From Tetrastigma voinierianum (lineage: Eukaryota > Streptophyta > Magnoliopsida > Vitales > Vitaceae), in the NCBI GenBank assembly GCA_016808115.1, contig JAEQBH010000893.1, forward strand, positions 124,001-188,000: 64,000 bases of DNA, given 5' to 3'. Positions 33,691 through 46,199 of this stretch are shown piece after piece. The position numbers and the translations under genes are program-made. Within the stretch, counting starts at the first letter, position 1. The number at the start of each line of letters is the position of its first letter. Under the pieces are notes generated by a model. The model was not told the origin of the DNA, ran no database searches, and saw only the letters and a program-made list of their open reading frames with translations.

Positions 33691-34831
33691 TGTTACCTCT
33701 TTTGGGCCAATGTTACAAATCAGTCACAATGAGGACGACTTGCACTTGACTGGGTTTGTTTTTTACGAGGTCCAGGTTGTCAGTTTAGAGGATGACAATA
33801 GAGACATGGTACCTATGTATTTTGATCAGCACAACAACACTTTGGTGCTTAGCATGATGAGAGGCATGTCTTATATGCCTGGTTTGGGATTGGGTCACCA
33901 CCAGCAAGGGTCGCGCGAGTTTACTATTATAGTTGATCACGACATGCCATATGGATTAGGTTACACTCCTTCTGAGGATGATGCACGACACATGGCAATG
34001 CTGCGCCGAGATAGGGTGAGAGCTCGCTTGTTTGGGGTTCCATTCAATTACCCTTCGTCATACACTTTCTGCCAATGACTATTTTACCAGAGGATCGCAG
34101 CATGCACCCCAAATGTATGAGTTGACCATGTTTCAAGATGGGTTGAGATTCGAGGCATTCAACAGCATTCAATCAGATGTTTGAGTTCTAAGACTCACCA
34201 AACCAACTTAGGCCATGATAGCTGCACCCCATCATCTGATCAGCCAGTTGTGTGTTTTCCATGTACTTTCCCCGAGGAGGTCCCCCGATCATGATCTACC
34301 TATGGATTCGAGATGGTCCTGACAGGCAGATTTTGTCGATGATTTTGAGGTGGATGCATCAGATAGATGAAATTAGACCTGACATAGCCTCGTGGGCCCC
34401 ATTCTGCTTTTGACATGTTTGGAGTTTCTATGATTAATACTGATAATGTGACACTTTATGACGCTGCACCAACGCCGATGGACATGATCGCACCGGCCGC
34501 ATCTGATGCTGCTTTCACTGTGCGTCCCATCCGTTTGATGTGCTCGGGGATTTCTATGTTTGAGTTTGATGGTGATGGACTTGTTGCTACTGATATTACT
34601 CATGATACTATTTCTGTTGAGGGAGCGTCCGACTCTGTGGACCCACCTCTTTCTTTTAACACTATGTTCGAGTTTGTCACCCGCTTTGATGACATTTCTG
34701 ATGGTAATAATGACATGAGTATTTTCGAGTATTTGTCATCACGCATTTCTCCTTTGATTGCACCACCCGGGCATCTTAAGTTAGCAGCACATGCTATGTT
34801 GATGATGCTGAGACATGGGATGATTCACTAG
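33638..34831 (+). pseudogene. H3 protease-RT linker with G-patch-like motif
   Basis: An open stretch 33638-34078 (146 residues) begins KFIHEGHIITIQSDKDIV, continues LTGFVFYEVQVVSLEDDNRD and holds MMRGMSYMPGLGLGHHQQG. That is the G-rich segment (G-x-G-L-G-x-x-x-Q-G), related to G-patch motifs, seen between protease and RT in Tat/Ogre elements. It ends RRDRVRARLFGVPF. A second open stretch, 34415-34831, continues the variable acidic linker (DPPLSFNTMFEFVTRFDDIS). The first piece is among the best preserved in H3. Its role is unclear; a nucleic-acid contact is inference. Confidence 0.83.
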
Positions 34832-34924
34832 GTGGATGCAATGTGAGTCTAATTTAATACAAAGGACAAGAAAGTTAAGCACCCGCTTTTTGGTAACACA
34901 GAGTCGATAGATTTCGTGTACTAG

Positions 34925-35935
34925 GATCAAATTTCTAGTGGAGATTAGGATTGGCTCTTCCTTATCTCCTGATGAGAGAAGTGGATTGATTGACCTACTT
35001 AAGTCATACTTGGATGTATTTGCATGGTCATATGAGGACATGCCAGGCCTTGACCCCACTATAGTTCAACATCACCTGCCCATTTTGCCACATGCCAGCC
35101 GCATGCAATTGAGGAGACTACATCCTCGATGCGGAGTTTGTAGTTAAGGAGGAGATTCAGGGCAACTTGTTGTCTTCCTGGCCAAGAGGTCAGCAATCCT
35201 GTGGGAGTGGTCACACGTCATCCCCGCCCCAAAAATGATGGCAAAGAGTTTGTGCCGACTTTTCGAGATTTGAATAAGGCCATACCTATGATGATTTTCC
35301 TCCCACACATCGATTTAGTTGACAAGACTGCAGGCACCCTATGTTTTCCTTCATGGATGGGCTTTTCCGGTATAATCGTATTTTGATGGCTCCAGAGGAC
35401 ATGTAGAAGACTTCATCACCGATCAGTACCTCTACCGCATTCCGTCATGCCATTCAATAAGAATGCAGGAGCCACTTATCATAGAGCTGCTACTACTTTA
35501 TTCCATGATATGATGCATAAAGATGTTGAGGTATATCTGGATGACATGATAGTGAAGTCCCGAGATGTGGCACACAATTCTAGCAACCTGGCTGCAGATT
35601 CTCGAGAGGATCGATACCAGATTGAGATTGAACTCAAGAAGTGCACCTTTAGGGTAACTTCGGGAAATTGTTATCACTACTATTAGTGAGACGATACAAG
35701 TTGATCCAGAGAAGATCAAGGGCCATACTTGACATGCCCACTCCGAGGAATGAGAAAGAGATCGAGGCTTTTAAGAAGATTCATAATACATCGCCGTTTC
35801 ATTAGTTAGGATCACTGCACATATGCGAGCCTATCTTTCGTCTTCTCTCGAGGGAAGAGGTCCAAACTTGTTGCCGAACAACAATGATTGTCAACGTGCT
35901 TTGAGAAGATTAAGGAATGTTTACTTTCTCCCCCA
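34925..35935 (+). pseudogene. H3 reverse transcriptase
   Basis: The N-terminal segment EIRIGSSLSPDERSGLIDLL followed by DVFAWSYEDMPGLDPTIVQHH (34938-35080) is open. The fingers (35.1-35.4 kb) are frameshifted, with DLNKA and a PHIDLVD word near 35.27-35.33 kb. The palm box VYLDDMIVKSR is intact (aspartates at about 35539-35544). KKCTFRVTSG follows, and the connection region runs to about 35.93 kb (LVPPTPG). The order is as in Ogre/Tat elements. Several stops exclude activity although the YxDD box survives. Confidence 0.88.
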
Positions 35936-36860
35936 GTTTTAGTGCCTCCTACACCGGGCGGCCCCCGCTTCTACATATTTGTCGTGTAGCTTCTCAACAT
36001 AGCTTTGGGAGCAAGGTGAGTCAAGATTCAGAAAGATAAGCCATTTATTATCTCGAGTAAGAGAGATACTGGGAATACGAGGCAAATACAATACATGATC
36101 GAAAGACCGGTTTAGCTGCTGGTTTCAGCTACTAGAGACTTAGCACTATGTGATTAGTATTCCATACTTTAGTCTCTCGATTGATCCATTGAGATATTTG
36201 TTTGATCAACCCGTTTTGACCGGTAGGCTCATGAGATGGTTATCGAGTTGATGAGGGTTCATATTCAAAAGATATGACACATAACCTAAAGGGAAGCATT
36301 GTTGCAGATCATTTGGCTTCTTTGCCAATATCCGATGACAAACGAATCGATGATGATTTCCCTGATTAGCAATTTGTTTGAATGACCAGCATTACAGGAT
36401 GGAAGTTGTACTTCGATGGTGCCGCCAATCAGTCAGGGTTTGGTATTGGTATCTTATTGATATCACCACAGGGTGATCACATTCCTAGATCATTTTGATT
36501 AGTATTTTCAGATCATCACCGGTTGACGAATAATATAGTTGAGTATGAGGCTTATTGATACTAAGAGACTTACATTGATCTAGATTAGATATCGAGATCC
36601 AATGGGATTCCAATTTAGTTATACAGTTATAATCTGTGGTATCTAGAGGACTCGAGATGAAAAGCTGAAGCCCAACCATGCTTACTTAGACTTACTGGTT
36701 GCTAGATTTGATGAGTTGAGATATATACATCTGCCTAGGCGTAGGATCGGGCCTGTCGATAAAGTAGCCACCTTAGCTTCGTGGTTGAGATTCCCGTAGA
36801 GTGATACAATTACTCAAATATCGAGACTAGGTCCGCACCCGCTATCAGAGCTCGATCGAG
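35936..36860 (+). pseudogene. H3 RNase H and additional (archaeal-type) RNase H
   Basis: The canonical RNase H (35.95-36.33 kb) is poorly preserved, ending in VADHLASLPISDD (about 36.30-36.35 kb). A second domain follows: WKLYFDGAANQSGFGIGIL then SPQGDHI (36397-36482), with the D-G-A start of the archaeal-type RNase H that marks the Tat/Ogre lineage, and later EYEA and DSN-like remnants to about 36.8 kb. Known elements use two RNase H folds in tandem; the extra one is thought to be the active copy. Here frameshifts interrupt it after about 30 residues. Confidence 0.8.
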
Positions 36861-36879
36861 ATTACCGCTGCTTGATCGA

Positions 36880-38115
36880 GATATTGAGAATCAGGATGAG
36901 CTACCTTGGTATCATGATATTTATCAGTTTCTATCATGTGGCGCTTACCCTGAGACAACCACATCCAAGGATAGGAGAGCATTGAGACAACATACCGAGA
37001 TTTTGTTATTTGTGGGGGATGCCTTTATGTGAGATCACCCGATGGCCTATTATTATTATGTCCGATCAAGGCCTCAGAGATCGAGTGATGGGACGAGGTT
37101 CATGTAGGAGTCTCGTGGCCTACATTATTGGAGGCCACATGCTTGCATCGTAAGATCATGAGGACCTGTTAGCTTTTGGTTGATCATGGATAGATTGTTC
37201 CGGGCTTGTACAGAGATGTCCGGAGTGTCAGATGCACCGAGACTTGATACATGTGCCACCTTCTAAGTTGCATGCACTTACATCCTCGCCGCTTTCGGGC
37301 ATGGGGTATTGATATTATTGGGAGCAATCTCACCCAAGTCTTCCAAGAGTATGAGTACATCTTCGTGGCTATTGATTATTTCACTGGGCCGGGTGGAAGT
37401 CACTTATGCCGGATCGACCAAGAACGAGTGGCCAAATTCATCAGATCGCACATTATCTATCGATATGGGGTCCTCGCGAGTTGATCCTCGATGTAGGAGC
37501 ACATTTTAAAGCAGGTGGATACACTGTCCAAGAGTATGGTATTCAAGATCATCAGATTACTACATGTGCCACGACTAATGGGGCGCTTGAGGTCGCGAAT
37601 AAGAATATCAAGAGTGATTTTGAGAAAGATGGTTGTGACTTCTAGGATTGGTCAGAGAAGCCCTTCGCATTGTGGGCTTATTCGTACATCTCATACCTCT
37701 ACCGGGCTACACCTTACCTTTGATATATGGTACGGAGGCAAATACAGCCATTGAAAATCGAGATGGATCCGAGAGAGGAATTAGAGCATCGATTTGAGAC
37801 TAGTGGCTCGGTCCCATTATGACCCGCCTTAGCCTTCGATGAGGAGATTGAGGCAAAGTGACTATAGTTCAGCTCTATCGTAGGAAAATGACCCGTACAT
37901 TTAGAAAAAAGGTCAAGCCTAGGAAGTTTCAAAAAGGCGACCTAGTCTTGAAGGTCCTCAGGGGATTGATCAACGACCCTAAAGGTAAGTTTAGACCGAG
38001 TTGGAGCGGGCCTTATGTCATCCGAGATCTAACTCGAGAGGGAGCACCAAGATGTACTCGACTGAACCATTCACGGAGCCGCGAATGGGATCGCTTGAAG
38101 AAGTTTTATGCGTGA
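36880..38115 (+). pseudogene. H3 integrase
   Basis: The pieces are in order. W-Y-H-D-I-Y-Q-F lies at 36.90 kb. Zinc-finger remnants with CPECQMHRDLIHVPPSKLHA lie near 37.21-37.27 kb. FRAWGIDIIG gives the first aspartate (37.29-37.32 kb), then FVAIDYFT. The second-aspartate region (ELILDVGAHF, with the family D-R-G reading DVG) is near 37.47-37.51 kb. Then come TNGALEVANKNIK with the glutamate kept (37.58-37.61 kb), and the C-terminal basic region RKMTRTFRKKVKPRKFQKGD with GKFRPSWSGPYVIRDLT (37886-38040). The end at 38115 (LKKFYA) fits the family's C-terminus. Confidence 0.88.
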
Positions 38116-38631
38116 GATCATGGTCAGAGAATGGGTAGCCATCACTTTGAGTAGCCATATTCCCTATTGCACACCTATATGATGATTTATTTGATATAGT
38201 TATTCCAGCCTTCTCACGCGTTTATTATGGCCTATTCTCTTTCATTCAACTCGCATACTTTTCTAACTCTAGGTCAAAGGCCGCCTCTATGTGTGCTTTT
38301 ATTTATTAATTGATCTATGAGCATTATGAGCATCAGACATTCTCGTTTGCTCTTTCTCGCATCATTGCATGTTTCTTTTCTTCTCCATTTTGCATCTTCA
38401 CACCTGTCATTTTCAGTCTAGTTTCTTCTAACTCCATTCATATTTGTTTCACTTTTTATCTCTTCAGATGATGATGACGTGCTTCATCCTAGAGCTACTA
38501 CAAAGCTCACACCCTTCGCTCATTCATGTGTTTTGATATGGAATCTTAGGTCGAGGAACCGCCTGGGATCAGGTTCATAGTTCTTCGTCGATCGCGTTGG
38601 CATGACATTCGACCTTCTTAGGTTCAGACGC

Positions 38632-38672
38632 AAAAAAAAAAAAAAAAAAAAAAAAAAAACCAAAAAAAAAAA
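38632..38672. repeat. A-rich homopolymer tract
   Basis: 28 A residues, CC, then 11 A residues. It lies in the H3 3' region with no flanking duplication or retroposon body visible on either side. Confidence 0.95.
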
Positions 38673-40194
38673 TTTGTTCGCTTGGGTATTCTTAATATAC
38701 TGGGGTCAATAAAGGTCATTTGGCTCGAGATTTATTATTCCTTCAAAAGTTAGGTGAGAGCATCAAGATCTTTCTCCATGGATTCAAAATTACATTGGGA
38801 ATGAGGTTCGATTGTTTCGCACTAGGTCCCCTGATCATTATCCAGATCACCACTCCATCTAGTGACTCTGCTTCGAATTTGATGTTCCCGACAAGTCAAG
38901 CCTGTTGTCACATTACTTCCACATTCGTATCCCAAATTGTTTCTTCCGTTCTTTTTTTTTTGCTTTATCCATTCATCATTTTTTCTTATCCCTTTCGCCT
39001 CTTCTACTTCATATTTGATCGTCGTCTTCACTTAAGCGACGTGTCCTGGTGCACTTCACTCTGTCATTCGACATTGTTCATCTCGAGACGTTGGTTTAGC
39101 CCACTTTGCTCACGATGAGATTCTTCGACATTCGACATCGCGCGCATGTGGCTCTGCGTTGTTTATCAAGTATCTGGACCTTGTTTCCCATCATGTCATT
39201 CACCTTTCACCCCTGGCCTACATTACGGTCCGAGTCATAAGACCGCCTTGAGACCATGAGATCTCGTGTTTACTTCGAAGTATTTTATATGGACAAGTTC
39301 TATCTACTGATTGAGTACGGGATGTCGATAGGTCTCTGTTCTTGGGGAGTATTGAGGGTCACATATTGCTTCTCCATTCAGTTTGTTTGCATCAGGTCCA
39401 TGATCAGGTACAGATGATACAGAGAATTAGAACCATTGATAGCCTATTAGCTTGATGCTTTGACATGTTCACACTAGGGCATACCTCCATCCTTTCATGT
39501 TTGCATTGGCTCGTACGCATGTACACTGGTAGCCCATTTCACCTACAGATATTTTGGCATCAAAGTTTATAGCGTTCCACATGAAGTCAAAGTTTCTTCA
39601 TATACAAATGAGTGCTTCTAAGGGCTGTCAGTTAGATTCACGATATTCATCATCAATAGGGTGTATCGCCGGTGCACCTCCCATATGTTGTCTTGTTCTC
39701 TTGTTCAAATGATTGGGTCTTCAGAAATTTATTTCAGAGTTTTTTTCATCGAGGCACTTACATATCGATAAAGTAATACTAGGGTATACTTATATCGCTT
39801 TTATGAATAAAATGGATGATTTTTCATGAATGAATGATTTGCGGATATTTTTAAATTTCTAACTTTGACCACGCGGCAAAGCATGGATTTGACATGGCAT
39901 TGATACTTAGACCTGGCAAGGTGGGTAATAACACTCTCTTCCTCTCTCTCTTTTCACTCCTGGTCACATTTGAGGATTGTCCGTAGAGGGGTATACCCTT
40001 ATTTCGTCTTGTTATTAAGTTCTCGGTTTCTCGCTATCATTTCAGGGCATTTTCGTTGTCATACCGGGAATCCCTTCTTTATCATGATCAGGCTCGATTT
40101 CTAGCTTATTCGAAGTCATTTGTCAAGTGCACTCGGACGTCATACTAGGCCTACCCTCTTCCCCGAGTTTGTTTACTTCTGCTTAACTTGTTTT

Positions 40195-41270
40195 GTAAAT
40201 TCCTCCAACATCTCACCCGATTCCCATTTCAAGATTTCGCCGAATTTCACCTTCCCACTCACCCGCATCCCACATTTTCAGACTCACTCTGATTCCCATT
40301 TCGCATCAACTGATTTCACCTTCCCGGTACTCGCCCTGATCCCACCCCCTGGGATTACACCCTGATCTCCCCATTCCGACATACTCCTGATCCCACCTTC
40401 CGATACCACCCGGATTTTACCTTCCCACCCTCGCCCTGATCCCCATTCTGCACTCGCCCTGATCCCATCTTCTTCCCATGATCACTCGACTCTTACCTTC
40501 CCGATACCGCCTGATCCCACATTTCCAAAGACTCACCCGGATTCCCCCATTTTCAAGACTCTGTCCTGATCCCACCTTTTCTGCAGACTCACCCATTTTA
40601 CCTTCCCCGGGCATTTTCCCGAACCCATATTTCCTAAGACTCGGGCCTCGGATCCCCATTTCACTCGCCGATTCTAATTTTTCCTAAGACTCAATTCCGA
40701 TTTTACCTTCCCTAAGACTTGCCCTGATCCCATTTTCTGGTGACTCGCCTGATCCCCTATTTCCGGTACTCGCCAGATCCCACATTCTGGGCATTCGTCC
40801 CGATCCCACTTTGGTACCTCCGGATCTCTTCTCCAAAGACTCACTCCTGGATCCCACATTTCCAAAGACTCGCCTCGGATCCCACCTTCTGCACTCTCCT
40901 GACCATTCCCTCCCAGACTCGCCCGCATCCCACCTTCCGGCACTCACTCAACCCTTTCCTCCCAGACTAGCCTGATCCCACCTTTCCTGCAAGAGATCGC
41001 CTCAGATTTCACTTTTCTAAGACATGCTCTGATTCTACCTTTCCCTAAGACTCGCCTGCACCCTCCCGCATCGCCCGATTCCACCTTTCGACACTCGTGA
41101 TTCTACCTTTTCTGCACTCACCGATCCAACCTTCTAGTACTTGTTCTCTGAATTCTTTCCTCCTGAGCTTTCTGCCTAGATTTCTCACCTTCTCCAAGAT
41201 TTGTCGCCTCAGATTTTCACAGATCTTTCCGCATTGCGCCCAGATCACTCATCTTCCCAGCATCGTATCG
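40195..41270. repeat. Minisatellite, unit about 25-29 bases, in H3 3' region
   Basis: Roughly 35-40 imperfect units built on ACTCGCCTGATCCCAC plus a short variable tail of two main types, TTCCGG and TTTCCTAAG/CCAAAG. The core GATCCCA repeats about every 25-30 bases from 40.2 to about 40.98 kb, and degenerates into GATTCTACC/GATTTC forms to 41.27 kb. Tandem arrays at this position are documented in pea Ogre, where they seed satellite DNA. Confidence 0.9.
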
Positions 41271-41429
41271 GTTTTCTTTAAGTCTTTCAATCTGAGCGAC
41301 TGCTCCATTAACCTTCTGATTACTAAGTAAGGGACAAAATTGTTGGTCATCTGGGTTCTTCACTAGAGTTCATTTCACTCTTGCATCGCTTGCACTTTGG
41401 ACCCATGATACACTCGTTCATTCACTCTA

Positions 41430-41446
41430 CTGAAGAGGGGCATATT
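41430..41446 (+). promoter_or_regulatory. H3 polypurine tract
   Basis: TGAAGAGGGGCATATT runs directly into TGTAGACCC, the first bases of the 3' LTR; AGAGGGGCA before the LTR is usual in Tat/Ogre elements. Confidence 0.75.
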
Positions 41447-43939
41447 TGTAGACCCTCAATTTTGTCACTCAACACTTGACTTTATCCTATGGGTGTCACA
41501 CTACCCATCGTTCTATAAGACGTTAGGGCCCTTTAGCTTAGTCGGCCCCAAGCCTCGTGGGGTTGGTATGTGGTCCTTGAGTGCATACGAAGTTCACTTC
41601 AGGTGTCACCTGAGTGTCGCTATTAGCACGTGCCATAGGAAGCAAGTGGGGCCCCCTGCGGTTTGGCCTAATCGAGTTTATCGGGAGGCGTCGAATTCTA
41701 GAGCACTTGGGCTTGTTTCGATCATTATATCTCCCTATCCGAACTTGGAATTGAGTGTCAGCTTTTGGATTCTTATCATATTGAGGAAGTATCTAAAAAA
41801 TTTTGAGAATTTTTAGTAACCGGATCAACCAGTTGGAAACGGATTAGCCAGCTCAATTGATTTCAATTGAAGTTCATTACTAGAGTAGGTTCGAATTCGG
41901 AGCACTAAGGCTTGTTTTGGTCATATCTCCCTCAACTAGACTCAGAATCAAGCACCGTTTTTTTTCATGGACTCCTTATTATTCAAGGAATATTCTCTCA
42001 AAATTTCAGATTTTTTTATCAATCAGGTCGACCAGTTGGGAACTGTACATCCGGTGCATCGGGCTAGCTTGCATGGGGCTCTAATTTTTGTGATTTTGGA
42101 GCCCAAATCCAATATGGATCGGGCCCATAGGCCCCATATCAGTCCTAGGCATGGTTGATCCGGGGCTTTTGACCATGTTATGGTTGCTTGCAACCCACAT
42201 CGGTCCAATTGGATACTGGGTGGTTAAGCAAAGAAGCTAAATGGAAAGCTATGGACCTTGGGAATGTGAGGAGTGTTTATGGAGTCAGTTCGAGACCGGC
42301 GGAGTTCCTGGATCGGATAGTAAAATGGAGTGGGCTCAGAGAGAAAGGGAGAGATAAATAGAAGAAAAAACGTGGAGAGGTGATAAAAAAGGGAAGGGAG
42401 GAAGAAGAGAAAAAAAAGGGAGAAAATGAGGAAATGAGAGTTTATCTAAATCCGGAGGGGCATGGTCTCTCTTGTTTTGAAGAGGAGTTCCGATGGATTT
42501 GCAGGAGTGGATACCTGGTTTTGGTGCGCAGAGAAAGAATAAAAGGGGGAATAGTCGTGAATCTTATGTACGAGCATTTATATGCTTCTCCCATTTCTTT
42601 TATGCTTTTCTTGCCTTTGTCAAGCTTATGACTCGTGTTAGGTCTCGCCATTCTGAGTCGGATTTGTACTTCATGTTTATTTTTTTTGGATTCCCGACTT
42701 TCGAGGAATTACAAATTTGAGAGCTTCTCTCTCAACCGTTTGATTATCGGGAAACCAAATCATTCGATTTATCGAATTCGCTTATTGAAATAACGCTTAG
42801 GTCTTGGCAACTGGCTCGTGCTCTGGGCTTCTCGCCATTCGAGTCGGGATTTGTACTCCTTGTTTTTCGACTCGACTCATAGGAGAGTTTTGAAAATTTT
42901 GAGAGTCTCTTCAACCGGCCGAATCAAGTTAGGAAACCGGACATCATTCATTGGTTTCAATTCGAAATGGAATTTTCGGGGTACTTGCTTTGTTTTGGCT
43001 GAGTTTCATTATTCGCTGCCGGAATCGCATTAATCGCTTGTTTTTTTTGCTCTTACTTGTAAGGAATGTTTTGGAAAAAATTTCGTAATCGTTTCCTCAA
43101 CCGGGACGACTCACTGGGAACCGATCACCAGCTTTTCTGGTTTTATAAGGGTCGTCCAATTTCGCTTAATTCGATGCTCGTGGACTCAGGAGTCCGGCCC
43201 ATTCGCCAAGATCGCAGGGCTATGTTTAGGTCTGAAACGGGCTTATTCAAAGTTAATGTGGTTCAATTTTGGATTCTTAAGAATCAGGATCTATGCGGAT
43301 CCATGGGTGATTAGTTAAGCACCAATAATCTAGTGTTTTGTTGAGCCCGTTTCTTCGAGATGAATAGATGTGGTTGCACAAGAGTGGTAGCATCAATGAG
43401 TGGTTGAGATGCCATGTATGGTTTCTCTTGGCTTCCTTTCTTTCGGCAAAGATTCGACTTAGAAATTATTGTGGCGTCAAATGTGAGACTAACTTTCCTC
43501 ATAGCGCTGGCTGTGACCAATGTGCACGCATTAGTTTGCTCCTGGTTGAGTTTTGCCACGTGCCAGACACCAATTAGGCTGGTCCTGATCCAAGCCATGT
43601 CAGCTAGAGACTATCCGATTTCAGACCCATATAGCTTTCACATACCCACCCACTAGTAGACCGACCGGCCCGTAGGGGAAGTACCCCATATGAGGTACCT
43701 TCCGATAGGTAATCCGATCCCTGGATCTTAAATCTAGTTTTCGCAGCATCGCTTCCATACCGGAGTCATCCGGGGTTTCTGCTCTTACTGGGTTTTCCCC
43801 TTTATAAAATAACAACAAAAAGTAAGTGGCGACTCCAAAGAAAAACTATTCCTCTCTGTGACGTATTTAAAATTCAAACTAACTCACATTTTCTTTCATT
43901 TAAAACGAAGCCGCGCCTACGCTGGATCTGGGTGGTCCA
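41447..43939 (+). repeat. H3 3' LTR
   Basis: About 2.49 kb, opening TGTAGACCCTCAATTTTGTC and ending near GGTGGTCCA. It is the uninterrupted counterpart of 7026-7720 plus 17900-19915 and shows the empty H5 site (CATATCAGTCC, about 42135). The right end is uncertain by about 15 bases because the following H2 gag sequence resembles the LTR tail. Confidence 0.87.
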
Positions 43940-45200
43940 CAACCCCAACGAGCACTGGTAGATTCTCAGATGGCAATACAAGAGCCGAATCTGTGAGGCC
44001 GTGAGGTGATAAAGCTCGCATCTCTTCCTTTTCCTTAAGAGATATTGGGCCCACATGGTATGAGTCATACATATGGTTCAATTGATACCGGGAAGGGCCG
44101 TGCAAGATACTTATGTGTTCTTTCCCCCCATCCCTCACTTCGAAAGAAGGGAAATCCATAGTATTCCGAACATGGGAAGATGAGAGCTATACATCGTCTC
44201 GGGAAAGGTTCAAGAGGTCACAAGAGGTAGTCTGAGCGTGGTGGTATCGCATTCAAGACTTAAATGGATATAGTCTACCATTCTCTGAATGATACCTCCA
44301 AGGGTATCATTGATGCTTCTTGCTGTGGAGCATTGAAGAGAAAAAGTGCAGAGGAGGCAAGAGATCTTATCGAAGACCTAGCAAAATGCAACATGAAGGC
44401 TCCATCTGAAACTTCAGGGAGCAACAGCAGAGCAAGAGGAAGTGGGGTCATTGAGCTAAATAAAATGACTTCCATGGAAGCAAAGTTAGATGCGATAATG
44501 CATAGGATGGATAAACAGGAGAGAAAACTGCACTCTGCTCATGAAATTGGAGCAGTGGAAAGAGAGGGAATGAGAAGAAGTGCTGAGGTACCAACTGAGG
44601 AGGATTCCTATGGGGTTAAGGAGGCTAAGTACATGAATGAACCAAGAAGCTTTCATTTCAAATAAACTCTAGAATTGTCTTGTCTAACATTAATCCAAGA
44701 CTGAGGAACCATGAGAACTTCTCATATGGTGGAGGGGTAACACAGGGCCCAAGACATAGGCAGAATCCCCAATAAGGATACTAACCACCAAGGTTCCAGC
44801 AACAGCAATAGCAGAGAGAAAACAAGAATGACTATCATGGTCAAAGGAGGACCCAGCCCTTTGAAGATTAAATGCTGCAGTTCATGGGGGACAACAAGAG
44901 GCTGCTAAACCTCCTTGAACAGAAACTATCTGAGTTAGAATTTTTCAAATCTAATACTCAGATTTTTCAGAAAAATACAAGTGCCTCACTAAAGAACCTA
45001 GAAACACAATTGGGCAGTTGGCCCTGAAAATGCAGAACCAAAACAAGGGTGCATTCCCAAGTGACACCCAAAAGAACTCAAAGGACTGCATGGTAGTTCA
45101 GTTGAGAAGTGGGAAGGAAGTGAGCATTAGCAGCATGAAAGAAAAGAAGGAAAAGATTGATGAAGAAAAAGAAGCAACTGGAAGAGAAGAAGAGAGAAAA
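43930..45200 (+). pseudogene. H2 gag, main part
   Basis: After H3 the Athila gag resumes. P-N-E-H lies near 43.945 kb; the RER.KRL helix region near 44.2 kb; then the open stretch 44264-44665 (MDIVYHSLNDTSKGIIDASC, KRKSAEEARDLIEDLAKCN, GVIELNKMTSMEAKLDAIM). A PRLRNHENFSYGGG segment (44.69-44.73 kb), a Q/N-rich stretch, and ASLKNLETQLG near 45.0 kb follow. H1 carries the same words on the minus strand (58.4-59.3 kb), so both are the same family type. It forms the particle shell in active relatives. The zinc knuckle is not seen, as in other Athila gags. Frameshifts and stops break it at several points. Confidence 0.88.
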
Positions 45201-45590
45201 GACAAAGCAAACTGATCAGCCTAAGAAGAGCTATGGGCTAAGCCTGAGAAAGTACAAGCTTACACCCCTGCAGTGCCATTTCCTTAGAGGTTTCAGAAAG
45301 CAAGGAGGGAAAAGCAGTTTCCTAAATTCTTGGAAATATTCAAGAAAATAGAAATCAATATCCCCTTTGCAGAGGCAATCAATCAAATGCCAAATTATGC
45401 AAAATTTCTGAAGGAGATACTGAGCAAGAAAAAGAAGATTGCTGAGGAAGGAATAGTGAACTTAATTGCCACTCAGAGTGGGCTTATCCGCAGAAGCCCA
45501 AAGAAAAATGAAGGACCTGTGTACTTTTACCATTCCCCTCGCTCCATAGGGAAATATGAATTCAAGAAGGCCTTATGACTCTAGTGTCGC
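45018..45590 (+). pseudogene. H2 gag-protease linker
   Basis: Two overlapping frames hold the Athila linker: VQLRSGKEV with a lysine/glutamate-rich tail (45018-45215), then IFKKIEINIPFAEAINQMPN, AKFLKEILSKKKKIAEE and IGKYEFKKAL (45330-45578). The region just upstream of the protease is well preserved apart from a frame change at about 45.2-45.35 kb. The charged insert is longer than I expect for the family. Confidence 0.8.
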
Positions 45591-46082
45591 ATCAACTCGA
45601 GGCCTCTATCGTTGGTACGTAGATTGAGTTTGGGAACTCACCCCATCAAATAATTACACATGTATGGCGATAGATCCATGGCACAACTGTAAGGTGTTTG
45701 AAGATGTTGTCAAGGTGGGGAAATTTATCTTCCCTGCGTACTTTGGATCATGAAGATGGAAGAGGATACCCAAGTTCCTCTGTTGCTAGGAAGACCCTTC
45801 TTAGCAACTGGAGCTGCCTTGATAGATGCGCAAAAGGGTGAGCTGACCTTAAGGGTAGGAGGTGAAGCAGTGTATTTTAACCTAAACAAGAGCTTGGAAC
45901 AACCAGATGTTGATGCAGAGATTTGTATGGCTGTAGATAACAGTAGTCCTGTCAGTGTTGAACTGAATTCTGATTGTAATATTCAACATTCTATCAATGA
46001 AATTGAGATGAATTTCCAGTATCTTGCGAGTATTGATTATGACCGTTACCTTCTAGTTTGCAAAACAAAGAAAAAGTCTTGA
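45579..46082 (+). pseudogene. H2 protease
   Basis: The active-site segment (family A-L-C-D-S-G-A-S-I-N) is destroyed near 45.58-45.60 kb: GCCTTATGACTCTAGTGTCG contains stops and a lost base. The remainder is clear: KMEEDTQVPLLLGRPFLATG then AALIDAQKGELTLRVGGEAV (45750-45900). The H1 copy on the minus strand at 57062-57334 is nearly the same sequence. Confidence 0.85.
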
Positions 46083-46199
46083 GTTTGAATGAAAACAATC
46101 AAGAACATGTAAGCAAGAAGGAACGTAGTGCTACCGAGCAAAAGAGACTAAAATGTTAAGGGTTAATATTGAAAGAATCGCCTACCATTTGAAATATGA

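Larger units (their letters stand above)
38116..41446 (+). other. H3 3' untranslated region
   Basis: This 3.3 kb lies between the integrase end and the 3' LTR. It holds an A-rich tract (38632-38672), an otherwise featureless stretch to 40.2 kb, and a minisatellite (40.2-41.27 kb). No coding text with family similarity is present. A long, repeat-prone 3' region is a known trait of Ogre-like elements. Confidence 0.75.
7026..43939 (+). mobile_element. H3: Ogre/Tat-like Ty3/gypsy element, plus strand, with nested H4 and H5
   Basis: The order is 5' LTR 7026-7720 plus 17900-19915, PBS near 19921, gag 20920-22204 plus 30966-31250, protease about 33.13-33.69 kb, G-patch-like linker, RT, RNase H, extra RNase H, integrase to 38115, a 3.3 kb 3' untranslated region with a minisatellite, polypurine tract, and 3' LTR 41447-43939. 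Long LTRs opening TGTAGACCCTCAATTTTG, the second RNase H and the repeat-bearing 3' region are typical of the Tat/Ogre group. It sits inside H2 gag. Net length without H4 and H5 is about 18 kb, or about 16.5 kb if the 31.25-32.76 kb fragment is foreign too. Confidence 0.85.

Noticed and set aside
33150..38115. Caulimovirus-type endogenous pararetrovirus
   Set aside because: There is an integrase, long LTRs and a polypurine tract, and no movement-protein motif. The domain order fits Ogre/Tat.
38632..38672. Poly(A) tail of a LINE, SINE or processed pseudogene
   Set aside because: No body, no target duplication and no orientation-consistent upstream sequence. It sits in the 3' region of H3.
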